This document shows, in pieces, positions 38,588 through 49,568 of a DNA stretch of 64,000 nt. The notes below the pieces were generated by a model that saw nothing but the letters and a program-made list of their open reading frames with translations, was not told the origin of the DNA and did not search any database. Source of the stretch: Eutypa lata (lineage: Eukaryota > Ascomycota > Sordariomycetes > Xylariales > Diatrypaceae); contig JAKULF010000008.1 of NCBI GenBank assembly GCA_022661535.1, positions 1 to 64,000 of the forward strand, given 5' to 3'. Positions within the stretch are counted from its first letter, which is position 1, and each line of letters begins with the position of its first letter. Position numbers and translations under genes: made by a program.

Positions 38588-40797
38588 ACAGTTACAGTAG
38601 CGAGGACATCTCTTTTCTTTTTTTATGTCTTTCATTTCTCGATCTCTCCCCCCACTTGGGCCTCAAAGATCGCGACCTGCAGAACGGCCTCGTCGCACGG
38701 CATCCGTTACCGAATGCAGACATCCGGGGGTTCTCGGGGCATCCCAATGCCGTTAGGACCCAGCCCGTTCATTCCTAATTAGAGCGGCCCCCTCCCCCAC
38801 ACCACGTAACTATTCGCTTCAGCTTTTGCAAGTCGCCGCGTCCTGCTTGCTTGTTCACCTCGTTCCGGCCATAACCCCCCCGGTGCCCACGTGCAGCCCC
38901 CGCTTCTTGCTTGCTGCTTGCTTGTCTGTCTGCCTATGTATCTACCTGCCTGTCTGCTTGCCTGTCGCTGCATGATATTCCCCGGGGGCGCCGTTACATC
39001 TTCACTACAGCGGCAGAGCATATTCTCCGCGGAGTTCGGCTCCCAATGCGACAGGGCCGTGAATGCGCGCACCCGACCCGGAATTCTGGGGCGGCCGGCC
39101 GGGAACGCATGACGACGGGATCCTCCGCGGACCGAAGTCGATTATGAAAATCCATGTATACTTTGTCCACTTGACTTTTTACTACCTATAGCTATACGTA
39201 GTTGCTATATGGTGATCCGCACCTTATAGTAGTAGAATGCAAACAATTAAATGAAAAATTAAAGGAGAAACACCTGTCATATCATAACCTTATTGATGCT
39301 GAGACGTGAGTGAATAATAATAATGTTCATGTATCCATGCACTCCCAGTCTCCTACAGATTTATATTATATTAAATTCGGATGTTAGAACGGATGTGTAT
39401 GGGTCATACGGGTATATTCAAGTAGGACAGTACATCCATTTACTGCAACATCTAAAGTTCTCCTTATAGACATCACTATCACAGACCGGTACACCTTGAT
39501 CCTGATTGTTAACTACTTAAAAGGCTAACCATACGTCACAGACTTAGAGATAGTCAAGCACTATTGCCAATTTATTTCCCATGATGTCAAAGTGATTGAG
39601 TCGTGCTCTATATTTGGAACTGTGTTTAGAAGTAATAGAATGCGTACCTACCTGTGTAAATTAGGTGCTCGCTACAATACCACGTTCACCCTTCTCACTC
39701 TATATTAACTTGCAGGCTATGCCGTATAGTAGTGAAGTTAGGTCATTTTGGAAATGATTGTGAATGCACAAATGCATCCAGACAGCCTGTATGATTGATT
39801 TCGGAGGCTGTAAGATCGCTAGTATATTTACGTTAGTTGCCAACTGGCAAGACGTGTACGGAATGTCGGATTTGACACTTTCATAGAGCATATGTTTTCA
39901 CTATTCGAACGTCTCAATACTTTCTACTTGGTTTGTGAGGTCAGCGTACTTTGTTTCATCCTGATAATTCCAAATGCGTGTGTTGTATAATCCAACATGA
40001 AAGCAGAGAGTTGAGTCACCCCTGTTTGCTATTTTATGTTACTGCGTATGGTGAAACATTCTTCTATCTAATGCTTTTCATCTTCTACCAAGGCTCTATG
40101 AATACTGAGGAAGCGGCTGTTCTTTCTTACACCAGTCCGATATAATGACATACTTGGTCATATGTGTCAAGTATCACGTATAATTCCCGTGATAAGTTAA
40201 CGTGCTCGTGACGGATGCAACACCACCTGAACGACGTGCACGCTTGGAAATATGCAAAATTTACGGTTTAGGCATGGCTTGAGGTCTCAATAAACCTAAC
40301 AGACAAGATAGTAAACATATATATATATATAAACGTACTCGGAAAATACATTATGCGGGTGTATGCCAAAAGAGTGATAGGGGAGAAAATGCTAAAATAT
40401 GTTAGAAGAAAATACATAACAGTGTTCAGTAACTAAGGATTAATCCACGACTAGGTTGTATAATATTTAATTTCAAGTCGTTGCTACGTACCTTTTGTGC
40501 GGTACATGCCTTTATGTATTACTTTACTAGAAGCTTTCCGCCTAAAGTGTACACACTTATTTACCAACCACAACCTTTGCACGGTACCTAACAAAATTCT
40601 TTTCCCTCAATTACCTTCATTTCACCACCTGAATTTTCCTCAGGAACATTTAATCTTCCAGAAAGATCACCCTTTCTTCTTTACGATTACCCTCACATCC
40701 AAATACTCTCCTCGGACGTCTACTTCCGGTCAGCCAAGTAAGTCTTGCAAGGCAATTCTCTTCAATGAAGAAGGACTAACATCACCTTTCTCTCAGA

Positions 40798-41735
40798 ATG
40801 GCATTTCAAGTAAACAACAACGCGGAAATACGCGACACGAACGGAAAGGGACTGGGACTATTCGCATCTCAGCATTTGTCGAAGGGACTCCGTGTTCTAG
40901 CCGAAGAGCCGCTTCTCACATACGAGAATCGGGATGAAGCCGTCCAGACGATTGCTACGGATTTCCCGAGCTTGTCACCCGAAGATCAGAGTGTTTTCAC
41001 ACGCCTTTATGCGGGACCCCTGGACATTGTACCTTTCTTGCCATCCGGTACGGCAACTCGCGAAACCCAAGCGGCATCCGCAGCAAGACTGGCTCAGATT
41101 GCCCGATACAACGGGTTTGAGGGAGTCGGTCTAGGCTATGCAATTTCCTTCACGGCCGCCTCTCTCAATCACGAGTAAGTAGAATACATGTGATAAAATG
41201 TGCCGTACTGACATTAATCTATAGCTGCATTCCGAATGCATACCTCGTCTATAACCCGGAGAGTAGCTTAATGACACTCCATGCATTGCGGAACATCCAG
41301 AAGGATGAGGAGATCACAATCTCCTATCTGCAGGAGAGCGTGTATCTCGACAAAGCTGAGCGGGCTAGCAAACTTGGAAATTAGGAGTTTTCCTGCGACT
41401 GTGCCGCCTGCAACTCCGCTGAATCGGACACCCGGAGAACGGCGATGAAGGACACCCGGGCCAACTTGACCCAGTATTATCAAGGGCCGATGACTGAGGA
41501 AGACACCTTGCACGCGATTTCGCAGCTTCGTTCCCTTGTGGACGTGATGCAAGTCGAGGGCCTCATAGGCATGGAGCTCTCGCTCTGCCTCACCGAGCAA
41601 GCACAGCTCTTCGCCCATCTTGGCGATGAGGACAGCAAACGCCTAAAGCTCCGCCATGCCCTGCAGGCTCGCCTGCTCTGCCTTGGGGTTGATCACCCCA
41701 GCTCAAGAGCTTTGGCGGCCCAGGTTCATGAGTAG
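40798..41735 (+). pseudogene. SET-domain protein gene interrupted by an in-frame TAG
   Basis: Exon 40798-41174 joins 41225 onward through a 50-bp intron (GTAAGT, CTATAG) and restores the SET motif NHDCIPNA. The start GLGLFASQHLSKG and the later DEEITISYL also fit the SET lysine methyltransferase core as in fungal SMYD/SET5-like proteins; no MYND finger is visible. The frame meets TAG at 41382-41384, yet continues directly with FSCDCAAC, a post-SET CxCxxC zinc-binding pattern, and runs open to 41735 (295 codons in all). No intron that removes only the stop is visible. If translated as is, the 178-residue product would lack the post-SET part needed for cofactor binding. It may be a recent pseudogene, an assembly error or a read-through case. 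Confidence 0.7.
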
Positions 41736-42447
41736 ACAGGGGCGAATCTCAGATGGCGGTCGTGGAAAGGAAAAGAATAGGCATGGAGTGCCTAACTGTT
41801 TACGAGGCTAGAAAGACATAGGCAGACACTAGGGGTTCCTCATTCCTCAAGACTCACCGCACATCGGTTTCTTAAACTCTTCATCCCAGCCATCCAGACA
41901 TTGCTTTCATAACTAGTGTTACACAGGCCCATAACTCTAATTCTATTCATATTAGATAGGTCGACGGTTGGTCTAAAGAGAAGGATGAGCCTACGCGGGC
42001 TTCCGAGGTCATGGTCAAGACATCATGTACTATAGTCAACAACCAATACCTTTCCTAGATAACAGTTACATTGCTGCAAGTACACTGAGATACTAAATGA
42101 GTTCGAATGCTAGGTCAGCTGCAGCAACTGATCCGACGAAAAGGTTCACGAGGTAGTACGAATTTAGTAGTTGCTCAAGCAACTGCAGAAAGTAATGATG
42201 CCAGAAACTTTGAACTCCCACGATAATGGTTCTAATTCCTATTTCTAACAATGTGACAATCTAACAGTAGCCGCGCCCACTCAATACAACTGGACAGCAA
42301 GGCAGTGCCAAATGATAAGGTCTACCCAAGGCCTATGCAATGCAGTTGAAGGATGTAGATAGAGTCTGCTATTAACTAAAAGGTCCAACCAAGCTTTGAA
42401 ACCAAGCTCTAAGGTTCTCATTATACTTAGCGTCTATCTAAACCAGC
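41736..42447. other. Convergent intergenic gap
   Basis: About 0.7 kb between the 3' ends of the SET gene and the DUF1996 gene. Nothing recognised. Confidence 0.5.
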
Positions 42448-43863
42448 CTACTCCTCTGCAACCGTACCACCGGGCAGAGTGTCGGTCCCTACGAAGAGGT
42501 TAGCAAAGTCCAACAATATGTCATTGTATGAACTTACATGAGTCAATGTCGTCGTCAACAGTCTTGTCAACCAAACATGCGTTCATCTCAGTAGCGCTCT
42601 GCGTCGCGAGAGTCGGGCAGTTGATGTAGCAAGGCGAGTCTAGGACGCGCTGGAGCGCATCATCCTTCCAGCCGAAGATGTAGTCACCATGGTTGCCGTA
42701 GCCGGTCCTGTCAGGGGAACATATAGTGTTAGCTGGTTATCCTCACCCGTGGCAACTGTGTGGGTAATAATGGGACGAATTCTCTTCCTTACCGGTCACC
42801 GAAACTCCAGACGAAAGGCTGCGACCCATCCTCGGGCCAGTCCTCCTTGTTGTTGAACTGCCGAGTGTCCCAGTTGACCTCGTAGAACAACTGGCTCATA
42901 CGCACGGGGTGACTGGCGGGGCAGGGTCCGCCCGTCTCGAAGCTGCCGCTCTCCGGGTATGCCATGTGCGCCAAATGATCTGGTGAGTCTAGGTTCTCGC
43001 CGTCCCAGCATCTGAAAACAAGAGTCAGTAAAAGGGGTTGAGATAATTTAGGGGCAAGGGCAAGGAGGAAACACGCACGTAGGAAATCGGAGCGCTGTCA
43101 TGATACCCATGGGGCAAGGCTCCGTCGGGAAGTCCACTGTCTGAGGGTCACGGGTCTCGAGCGTCTCTAGGCAGGTGTACGTGAGCTGGCGGAAACGCTC
43201 CAGATCCTCGCGGCTGCGGGCGTTGACATCACCGATGAACATGCGGAAACCCTGGGTGGTGATGGTTAGCAATTTTGTTTTTAGGTAGAAGTAGGTGATG
43301 TTCTACGTGTTTAGGCTTTTGGCGAGACTCACTGGCTGGAAGGCAGTCACCTTGGAGGTCTGCTGGAAGTTGTACAGGCCGTCCTGCATGTAGTAGATGG
43401 TCATTCCACCGTTGACGCCGTCGAAACCCGAGTTGGCAATTTGTGGAACGCGCTTATACGTGCCATTCCGGGCCTTGAAGTATCTGTATTCGTATTAGCC
43501 GCATCTCTCCATATGAAGTTTAATCAAGTCTAGAACTTACAGGACCGCAGTCCAGTAGTTGGAAAAGTCTTCGCTAAACTGGCAAGTTGTGCAAGTCGAC
43601 TCCGTTGCCGGGTCTAGGTCCTCTGGGTACATGGAGGCATTGAAGGAGTTCTGGCAGGTAGACTATTAGTCGTTGATATCTACTCGTCATAGTGGGGTAA
43701 TACTCACTCCTCCTACGATCTGGTGAAGATGCGGCGACGGGACCTCTGCAGGCGTCACTAGGGGATCTAGGCGGTCAATGACCAACTGGGCACAAGGGAA
43801 CCGAATGAGAGCATAGCTAGGCGCGAAGAGCGCCAGCGTGGCGAGCGAGATCCACTTCATCAT
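42448..43863 (-). CDS. Secreted DUF1996 protein
   Basis: Seven exons (43863-43708, 43650-43541, 43483-43333, 43251-43079, 43011-42793, 42707-42538, 42488-42448) give 339 residues; every junction has GT-AG and keeps frame. A signal peptide (MMKWISLATLALFAPSYA) is followed by the DUF1996 pattern: SPHLHQIVGGNSFNASM, YYMQDGLYNF, GFRMFIGD, then DGENLDSPDH, GPCPASHPVR and QLFYEVNWDTRQF, and finally DGSQPFVWSFGDRTGYGNHG. Family members are extracellular fungal proteins of unknown reaction, often carrying a WSC or cellulose-binding tail. None is present here; the protein ends shortly after the core. Introns are 49-85 bp. The start could be either of two adjacent ATGs. Confidence 0.92.
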
Positions 43864-44984
43864 GGAGTCTTCTGACGTTGGCTTAATAGGAAATGTTGAT
43901 GCTTGTGGTTGGTCTTCAGAAGCGTAAAACAATCATGAGAGAAGTTTGTGTAGGAAACGAGGATCTTATGCGAAATTGGGAGACTATATTCAACTCTTCA
44001 ACGAAGTGCCGAAGATCCTAAGATCCTACTGCTTAGGTGGCGTTTGGGTATGTGGATGCTTGTCGACTGGGCAGAGACTGGGCAGACTGGGGTTCCTGTC
44101 AACCGGGGAAGTGGATGTGTACTTTTCTTTTTCATGTGATGATGACTTACTCATCTATCAGAAGCGAGTATTGTCTCTTCTCGCGAAACTTCATTGGGGA
44201 ATTTCCAAAGTGCCTTATCTTGGATTTATGAAGCAAGCCATCCTTAAGCCCCTATTTCACCGAGGGCTGGCCGCAACTCCACCAGGCTCTACTGGAAATC
44301 TTTAGCGAGGATTGCAGAAACATAGTGTTTGATCTCGCAGAAAATAGGCGAAAGTTATTTAAAGAATATGTCTTGACAATTGGCACATAATGGAAATGTA
44401 TGAAAAGGGGAAAGATGCGCGGTCTGGCCAATGGCATGGGCCGGCTCTTTACGCAGGTGATATCAGCCTTTGCGGCAAAAGTCGTCGGGTTTGCATTCCG
44501 GCCAGTCATACCCACCAGCCCTCGCTATGCTTATCCCGAGCCTTATAAAAACGGTATGACTGCTATAAAACGAGGTCGAATATAGGAAATGCCCAGTCCG
44601 TCTGGCCGATACCAAGACGCATCACCCTAAGGCTGCGTATATTATTGTCGCTTGGGTGTCGTCTAAAGAAGGCGTAATGGAAAGCCGGCAATGCGGTAAT
44701 AGCTAGACAACTGGTCAGATTGCGTGATATCTCTCGGAGTGGATAGTTATGTGTGTTATAACAAATTGAAGCTGCCCGAGCCACTGATGCTCTTTGTCAA
44801 AGTATATTAACAAGTCAAAACGAAAGAGTATCCCGCGCTGCAACCCCTTAGCTAAGCCGCAGATTATCTCTCATCCAGGCACACACACCAACTCACGTTC
44901 AGCGCGTAACCACTCACTCACTCACTTACGCCAATCACAAGCAGCTACCATTAGTTAGTGGCCGGCCATAAACCATCAGCCACA
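43864..44984. other. Divergent intergenic region
   Basis: 1.1 kb between the DUF1996 gene and the eqolisin-like gene, presumably holding both promoters. A 119-codon frame at 43946-44305 shows no family features. Confidence 0.5.
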
Positions 44985-45689
44985 ATGAGAATCCTCGCTC
45001 CCACAGCGGTCTACCTGACCACCCTCCTCTTCAGCACCTTCGCACACGCAGCATACGACCAGAACCGAGCGGGCGCCGTGCTCAAAGCGCCAGAAGACGA
45101 CTCCTTCACCTCGGTGACGGGGACGTTTACGGTGCCGCAGCTCAGCGGCGCGAACAAGCTGTCGATCTGGGTAGCGATCGGGGACACGCTGCAGCAGGAC
45201 GTAGTGCTCAAGGGGGGCGTCCACTACGCGGCAGACAGCACGCTATCGAGCTTCGTGTCGTGGTATCCGGGCAACGATACGGACATCACGAGCGAGGTCC
45301 CCGTCGCGGCGGGCGACACCATCACAGTCACGGTCTCGGTACCGGCGGAAGACAAGAGCACGGGGACCGTCGTTGTGGAGAACACGACGCAGGGCGGTGC
45401 GCAGTCAAGCCAGACGGTGCCGGCTCCCGACTCGGTCGACCCGGCTGCTCTGACGTCGCTTGCGGCGGACTGGTTCGTTCAGGCCTATCAGGAGGCTGGC
45501 GAGCTCGTGCAGGTCCCGGAGTTCGGGACTGTTACTTTCACGGCGGCTGGTGCGACTCTTGCTAGTGGAGAGGAGATCGGCACTACGGGCGCGGGTACCT
45601 TTGAGATCCAGGGCACGAGCGGTCAGATATATTCGGCCACGACGGTCGAGGAGAATGGCGTTACGGTTACGCAGTCGAGCCCTATTTAG
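44985..45689 (+). CDS. Secreted eqolisin-like (peptidase G1 fold) protein with altered catalytic residues
   Basis: An intronless frame of 234 residues with a signal peptide (about 1-22). The body has the beta-sandwich pattern of glutamic peptidases: SVTGTFTVPQ, IWVAIGD, SWYPGND, AAGDTITVTV, GTVVVENTTQ and FGTVTFTAAGA. Active enzymes use a Gln in an LQTGVDF-like strand and a Glu in AEWIVED. Here the matching positions are Lys76 (VVLKGGVHY) and Asp162 (AADWFVQAY). Almost no propeptide separates the signal from the core. It is probably not an active acid protease. It could be a binding or inhibitor-like protein, or simply a diverged paralogue. GC content is high. I started at the ATG before the signal peptide, not at an upstream GTG. 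Confidence 0.82.
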   Translation: MRILAPTAVYLTTLLFSTFAHAAYDQNRAGAVLKAPEDDSFTSVTGTFTVPQLSGANKLSIWVAIGDTLQQDVVLKGGVHYAADSTLSSFVSWYPGNDTDITSEVPVAAGDTITVTVSVPAEDKSTGTVVVENTTQGGAQSSQTVPAPDSVDPAALTSLAADWFVQAYQEAGELVQVPEFGTVTFTAAGATLASGEEIGTTGAGTFEIQGTSGQIYSATTVEENGVTVTQSSPI

Positions 45690-46656
45690 ATGGCTCGCTC
45701 TTGATGAGGACTTCTTGATGGCTTCTGTGAAGAAGTGACATGTTCAATTAGAACGTCCTGGCGGGTCAGTTTAGTCGGTTCGCGAACTATATCATCTTTG
45801 TATAGGTACCCGGGGTGGAGTATTAGGGCGAGATTGAAGACTTAAACAAGTGTATTCAGTCATAGTCAAAATGGAATTTTTAGATTCTGCGAAATTTGTG
45901 TCCAGAACTCATATCTTCAATGCTGGATGGGTAGGACTGCTCGAATGAAGGCATCGAGAACATGTCCAAGTCAGGAGCCGGTTGGAATCTAACTAATACA
46001 GCGTTCTTAACTGGACAGGTTACTTGGTTTAAATCATAGTCAATGGTTACGCAAAACTCAATAAAAAACCCTACAAGATGAAAAATTGAGATGCTCAAAA
46101 TAATGAATACATCTCCCAAGCAGGTGGATGGTCACTGTTATTTGTTGTACGTACCTCCAGGATGCATATCGATGTATCTATATGGATGCATTCACATATT
46201 ACCATCATCTCCAATGAGGAGGTTACAAATTCCTCACTGCGTTGGCCAGAGCAGATCGACAGGAGTAACGCCTATCTAGAACCGTAGATGCCAAACTTTC
46301 GGATGATTTGCATTGTGCATGTTCCAATGACCATCGAACCAGGGAAACTGCCGCACTATATAGAGTTTAATTTGACGACAGGAGTTTGAGAGAGCATTAA
46401 TATATGTAGGCAATGCAGTAAACGGATATATGGCGTATGTGAGGTAGTTACCTACTCGGCACCTCATCGCTCGGCCGATCATACTCCGAGTGGGTACAAT
46501 GACGGGAATCCTTATCGCACGACTGTTATCATCCGAACAGGGGTCCGACACCGTCTATAAACTCCAAGATATGATCGTCATCTCCTACTGTCCATAATCA
46601 CTTTTGAAAGTGATTATTTGATGTTGATTGAAGTTTAGCGTTCTGCCACGTTTATA
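45690..46656. other. Intergenic region
   Basis: About 1 kb with no recognised gene; the right end is the promoter of the Ntn hydrolase. Confidence 0.5.
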
Positions 46657-48260
46657 ATGGAGTACAAGAGGCCGACCCCCGACGCTCAAGAAGTCAAATT
46701 TAAGCCAAGGCTCATCATCCATGGCGGGGCCGGCAACATCCCCGGACGGGGTGAGATGTCCCCGGAGACCTACGCCGAGTATCGGGAGTCTCTTCTCAGA
46801 ATTGTAGGTTGACCGATTTATTTCTATAGTTCCAATTGGCATAATGAAACCTTTAAAGTGGCTTGCTAGCTCTATACATTAGCAAGCAAGCAGACACAAA
46901 ACCGCGGTCAACCCATCCACTAACACCCAATGACTAGGTAACCAAAACAGACGCCTACATGCGCACGCCTCTACCACTCCCTTCTTCCAAGCAGCCGTTC
47001 CAGTTCACCATATCGTCCTCCCCCTCCTCCCCCTCCAACCCTACGTATACGTACCCCTCCGCCCTCGCGATCGCAACCTACGCCGTAAGGCAGCTAGAAG
47101 ACGACCCGCTCTTCAACGCCGGGCACGGCGCCGTCTTCACGCGCGATGGCATCAACGAGCTCGAGGCCAGCGTCATGGTATCGCGGCCCTCGAGCTCGAG
47201 CCACCGCGCCCCGCACGGCCACCACTACAACAAGCGCGGCGTCGGGGTCACGGGCCTGCGGCGCGTGAAGAACCCAATCTTGCTGGCGCGGGCGATCCTC
47301 GAGCACGGCGACGAGGACCTAGCTGGGGTTAAGAACCAGGGATTCGAGCCTGTCGAGAAGGACGGAGAGAAAGACTCCCTAGACGTCCCATCGGCACAAG
47401 GGCACACCCTCCTCCACGGCCCCACGGCCGAGTCCCTCGCGCGCCAATACGGGATCGCCCTCGTCGACAGCCCGTCGTATTTCTACACGCAGAAGCGGTG
47501 GGATGAGCACGTGCGGGGCCTCGCCCGGGCGCGGCGCCAACACCATGGTGGCGAGCCTGCTACGGCGACGGCGAGTTGGAGTCCCGACGAGTACCTGCCG
47601 CAGGGCACGACGGGGGCGGTGGCGCTGGATTCCGAGGGCGTGCTCTGCGTCGCTACGAGTACGGGCGGCATGACGAATAAATTGACGGGACGCATTGGCG
47701 ATACGCCGGTTGTGGGGGCGGGGTTCTGGGCTGAGGAGTGGGAGGCGATAGATGAGGGGAAAGGGGAAAGGATAGAGGGGTGGCGGGAGTATTTTACTAA
47801 TGGCCTCTCTGGACCGGCTGTTGAGCTCTCCTCGTCTCTACGCGCGTTCCTGGGGGATTGCATCCCCACTCCGTTCCTGTACACACCTCTCCTCACACCC
47901 TCCACCCAACAACGACAACAGCAGATAAAAACCCGTGCCCTTGCCATCTCCGGGACCGGCAACGGCGACTCCTTCATGCGGGTGTCCGCGGCGCGTTCGG
48001 TCGGCGCTATGGCGCGCTGGGCGGGCGTCTCCGCAGCCGAGGCGCTGTTCCGCGTCACGGGGCCGGGGGGAGAGCTGCAGCAGAGCGCGGGGGACCGCTG
48101 GGGGAGGACCGGCGAGGGCGAGGGCGGCATGATCGGGATTGGGGTTGAGGGGGGTCGTGCCGTGGTCATCCATGATCATAACTCGTCGGGTATGTTTCGG
48201 GCTTGGATCGATGAAGAGGGGTTGGCGAGGTTTAAGATTTGGAGGGATTTTGATGAATGA
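46657..48260 (+). CDS. Plant-type L-asparaginase / threonine aspartase-like Ntn hydrolase
   Basis: Exons 46657-46803 and 46938-48260 give 489 residues; the 134-bp intron is phase 0 with a CACTAAC branch. HGGAGN lies at residues 22-27, NAGHGAVF marks the substrate loop, and QGTTGAVA contains the catalytic nucleophile Thr273, followed by the family pattern ATSTGGMTNK and GRIGDTPVVGAG. Members are made as precursors that cleave themselves just before this Thr into alpha and beta chains and then act on asparagine, isoaspartyl peptides or, in taspase, after Asp. The length is above that of simple asparaginases (about 310-350) because of loops before the Thr and in the beta chain. Such longer forms are common in fungi. 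Substrate cannot be told. Confidence 0.88.
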
Positions 48261-48846
48261 ATGACTTAATGAAGTAGGCCAGGGAGGAAAGAAGGAAAGA
48301 TGACGATGATAGATGATAGATGATAGGTGTGGATCATGGGATGAATGAAAGCTATGGTGATATTGGGAAGTGGTGACATAGCGTGTAGAGTATTTATAAA
48401 TCTGAGGATGATATATAACATTTACGTATTGCTCGAATCGCATCAGCTGAAGCATATAGCCCCTTTCCCAGGGCCACATACATCTACTCAGAAAAGAGAA
48501 CATGCTGGTATTTGTCATTAGTTTATTCAGGACTCTAAGGCCTGTCGTGAGAGGAGGGCTACCTAGCGGCTCATATATACTTATAAGCCGGCACAAACCG
48601 GCCGGCCCCCGAAGAAACCCATCTAATATACACTATTCGGCGTTCGTGAAATGCTCAATCCCATCATCTATCCGGCCTGGCTTATGCAATCGTATCTGTC
48701 TCTTCTTTCTCGCTCCTTCGCAGATATCTCTCCCCCACTCCTTTTTGGTGTTCTCCCTAGTAAAATACAGGCTCCGGGTTACCATCGGCATCAGAGAAGG
48801 GTGGTTTTGGTCTATTCGTCCCGTGGGGCGGTGGTTTCGTCCTATC
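48261..48846. other. Convergent intergenic gap
   Basis: About 0.6 kb between 3' ends; GATGATAGAT-type repeats at 48302-48325. No gene recognised. Confidence 0.5.
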
Positions 48847-49568
48847 CTATGCGACCGCATGATTCTCAGGCGGTGGTGGGAGCTACGTTTCCCTTGTTAG
48901 CATCTTGCAAGCCCTTCAAAAATCACTGATGAGGGGTGGGATAATATACGAACCTCGAGTTTCGTTGAGCCCGCTAGCATCCTCTGGAAACCAATACCGA
49001 CACCTTCAATAACAGCGAGAAGCACCGCGCAGCCTATCGCGCCGTTCCGCGCCGCCTTGTATCCACCTCGAATCGCTAGGGAACCGCCTGTGAAGAAGCC
49101 AGCGATGATGGCATTGTATCTAGAATCCCCGATGTTAACAATCCCACCGTACGGAAGAGGAGCGACGGAAAATGAACGAGGCAAACTCACGGATCCTCCT
49201 TCTTTCGAACTCCCTTTACCGCGCAATCGAATGTCGAGAACAAGCCACCCCATACTCCGAAGTTTCCTCCTAATACTGGGGCTCTGGCCTTAATCGCTGT
49301 GAGGGAACCTATCCTCCTCTCGCCGTATGGACTGTTCCGGAATCCCTTAATACCATGCCAAATTGTACCACCGATGGCCTAAATGCCGGGAGGTTAGCCT
49401 CTGTATTGTCTCGCGTTATGATTATAGTGGGCGGTTTGCGATGGAGAGAAGAACCGCAGGGAGGGGTTCCTAATATGACGCTGAAAGTTGGTAACATACA
49501 CCCATAGCAAAAGCACCGCCGAAATCATTAAGAATGACCCAGGGGCAGGGGTCTCGTCCGTGATCCAT
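48847..49568 (-). CDS. TIM17: Mitochondrial import inner membrane translocase subunit Tim17
   Basis: Exons 49568-49500, 49378-49191, 49119-48954 and 48882-48847 give 152 residues, the normal length. The start [20 protein letters not shown] is diagnostic; then come [28 protein letters not shown] with the matrix-side KGVRKKEDP loop, and [18 protein letters not shown]. Four membrane helices with GxxxG motifs fit the Tim17/22/23 fold of the presequence translocase. The last intron uses a GTTCGT donor, unusual at position 3, but it is needed to reach the family-like proline-rich tail [11 protein letters not shown]; without splicing the tail would differ (LEVRILSH...). The two Cys expected to form the inter-helix disulphide are Cys8 and the one in FDCA. 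Confidence 0.93.

Larger units (their letters stand above)
34134..40797. other. 6.7-kb gene-poor region downstream of the velvet gene
   Basis: No supported protein gene. It contains the velvet 3' region, several simple repeats and a decayed 5S rRNA copy, given as separate entries. Just before the next gene, 40738-40796 looks like an intron in the leader of the SET gene (GTAAGT donor, GACTAAC branch, CTCAG acceptor one base before its ATG). Confidence 0.55.

Noticed and set aside
43946..44305. 119-codon frame between the DUF1996 and eqolisin-like genes.
   Set aside because: No signal peptide, domain or splice context; likely chance.
47483..48596. Long minus-strand frames (228 and 252 codons) opposite the Ntn hydrolase.
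   Set aside because: Shadow frames caused by high GC at third positions of the real gene; no family features.
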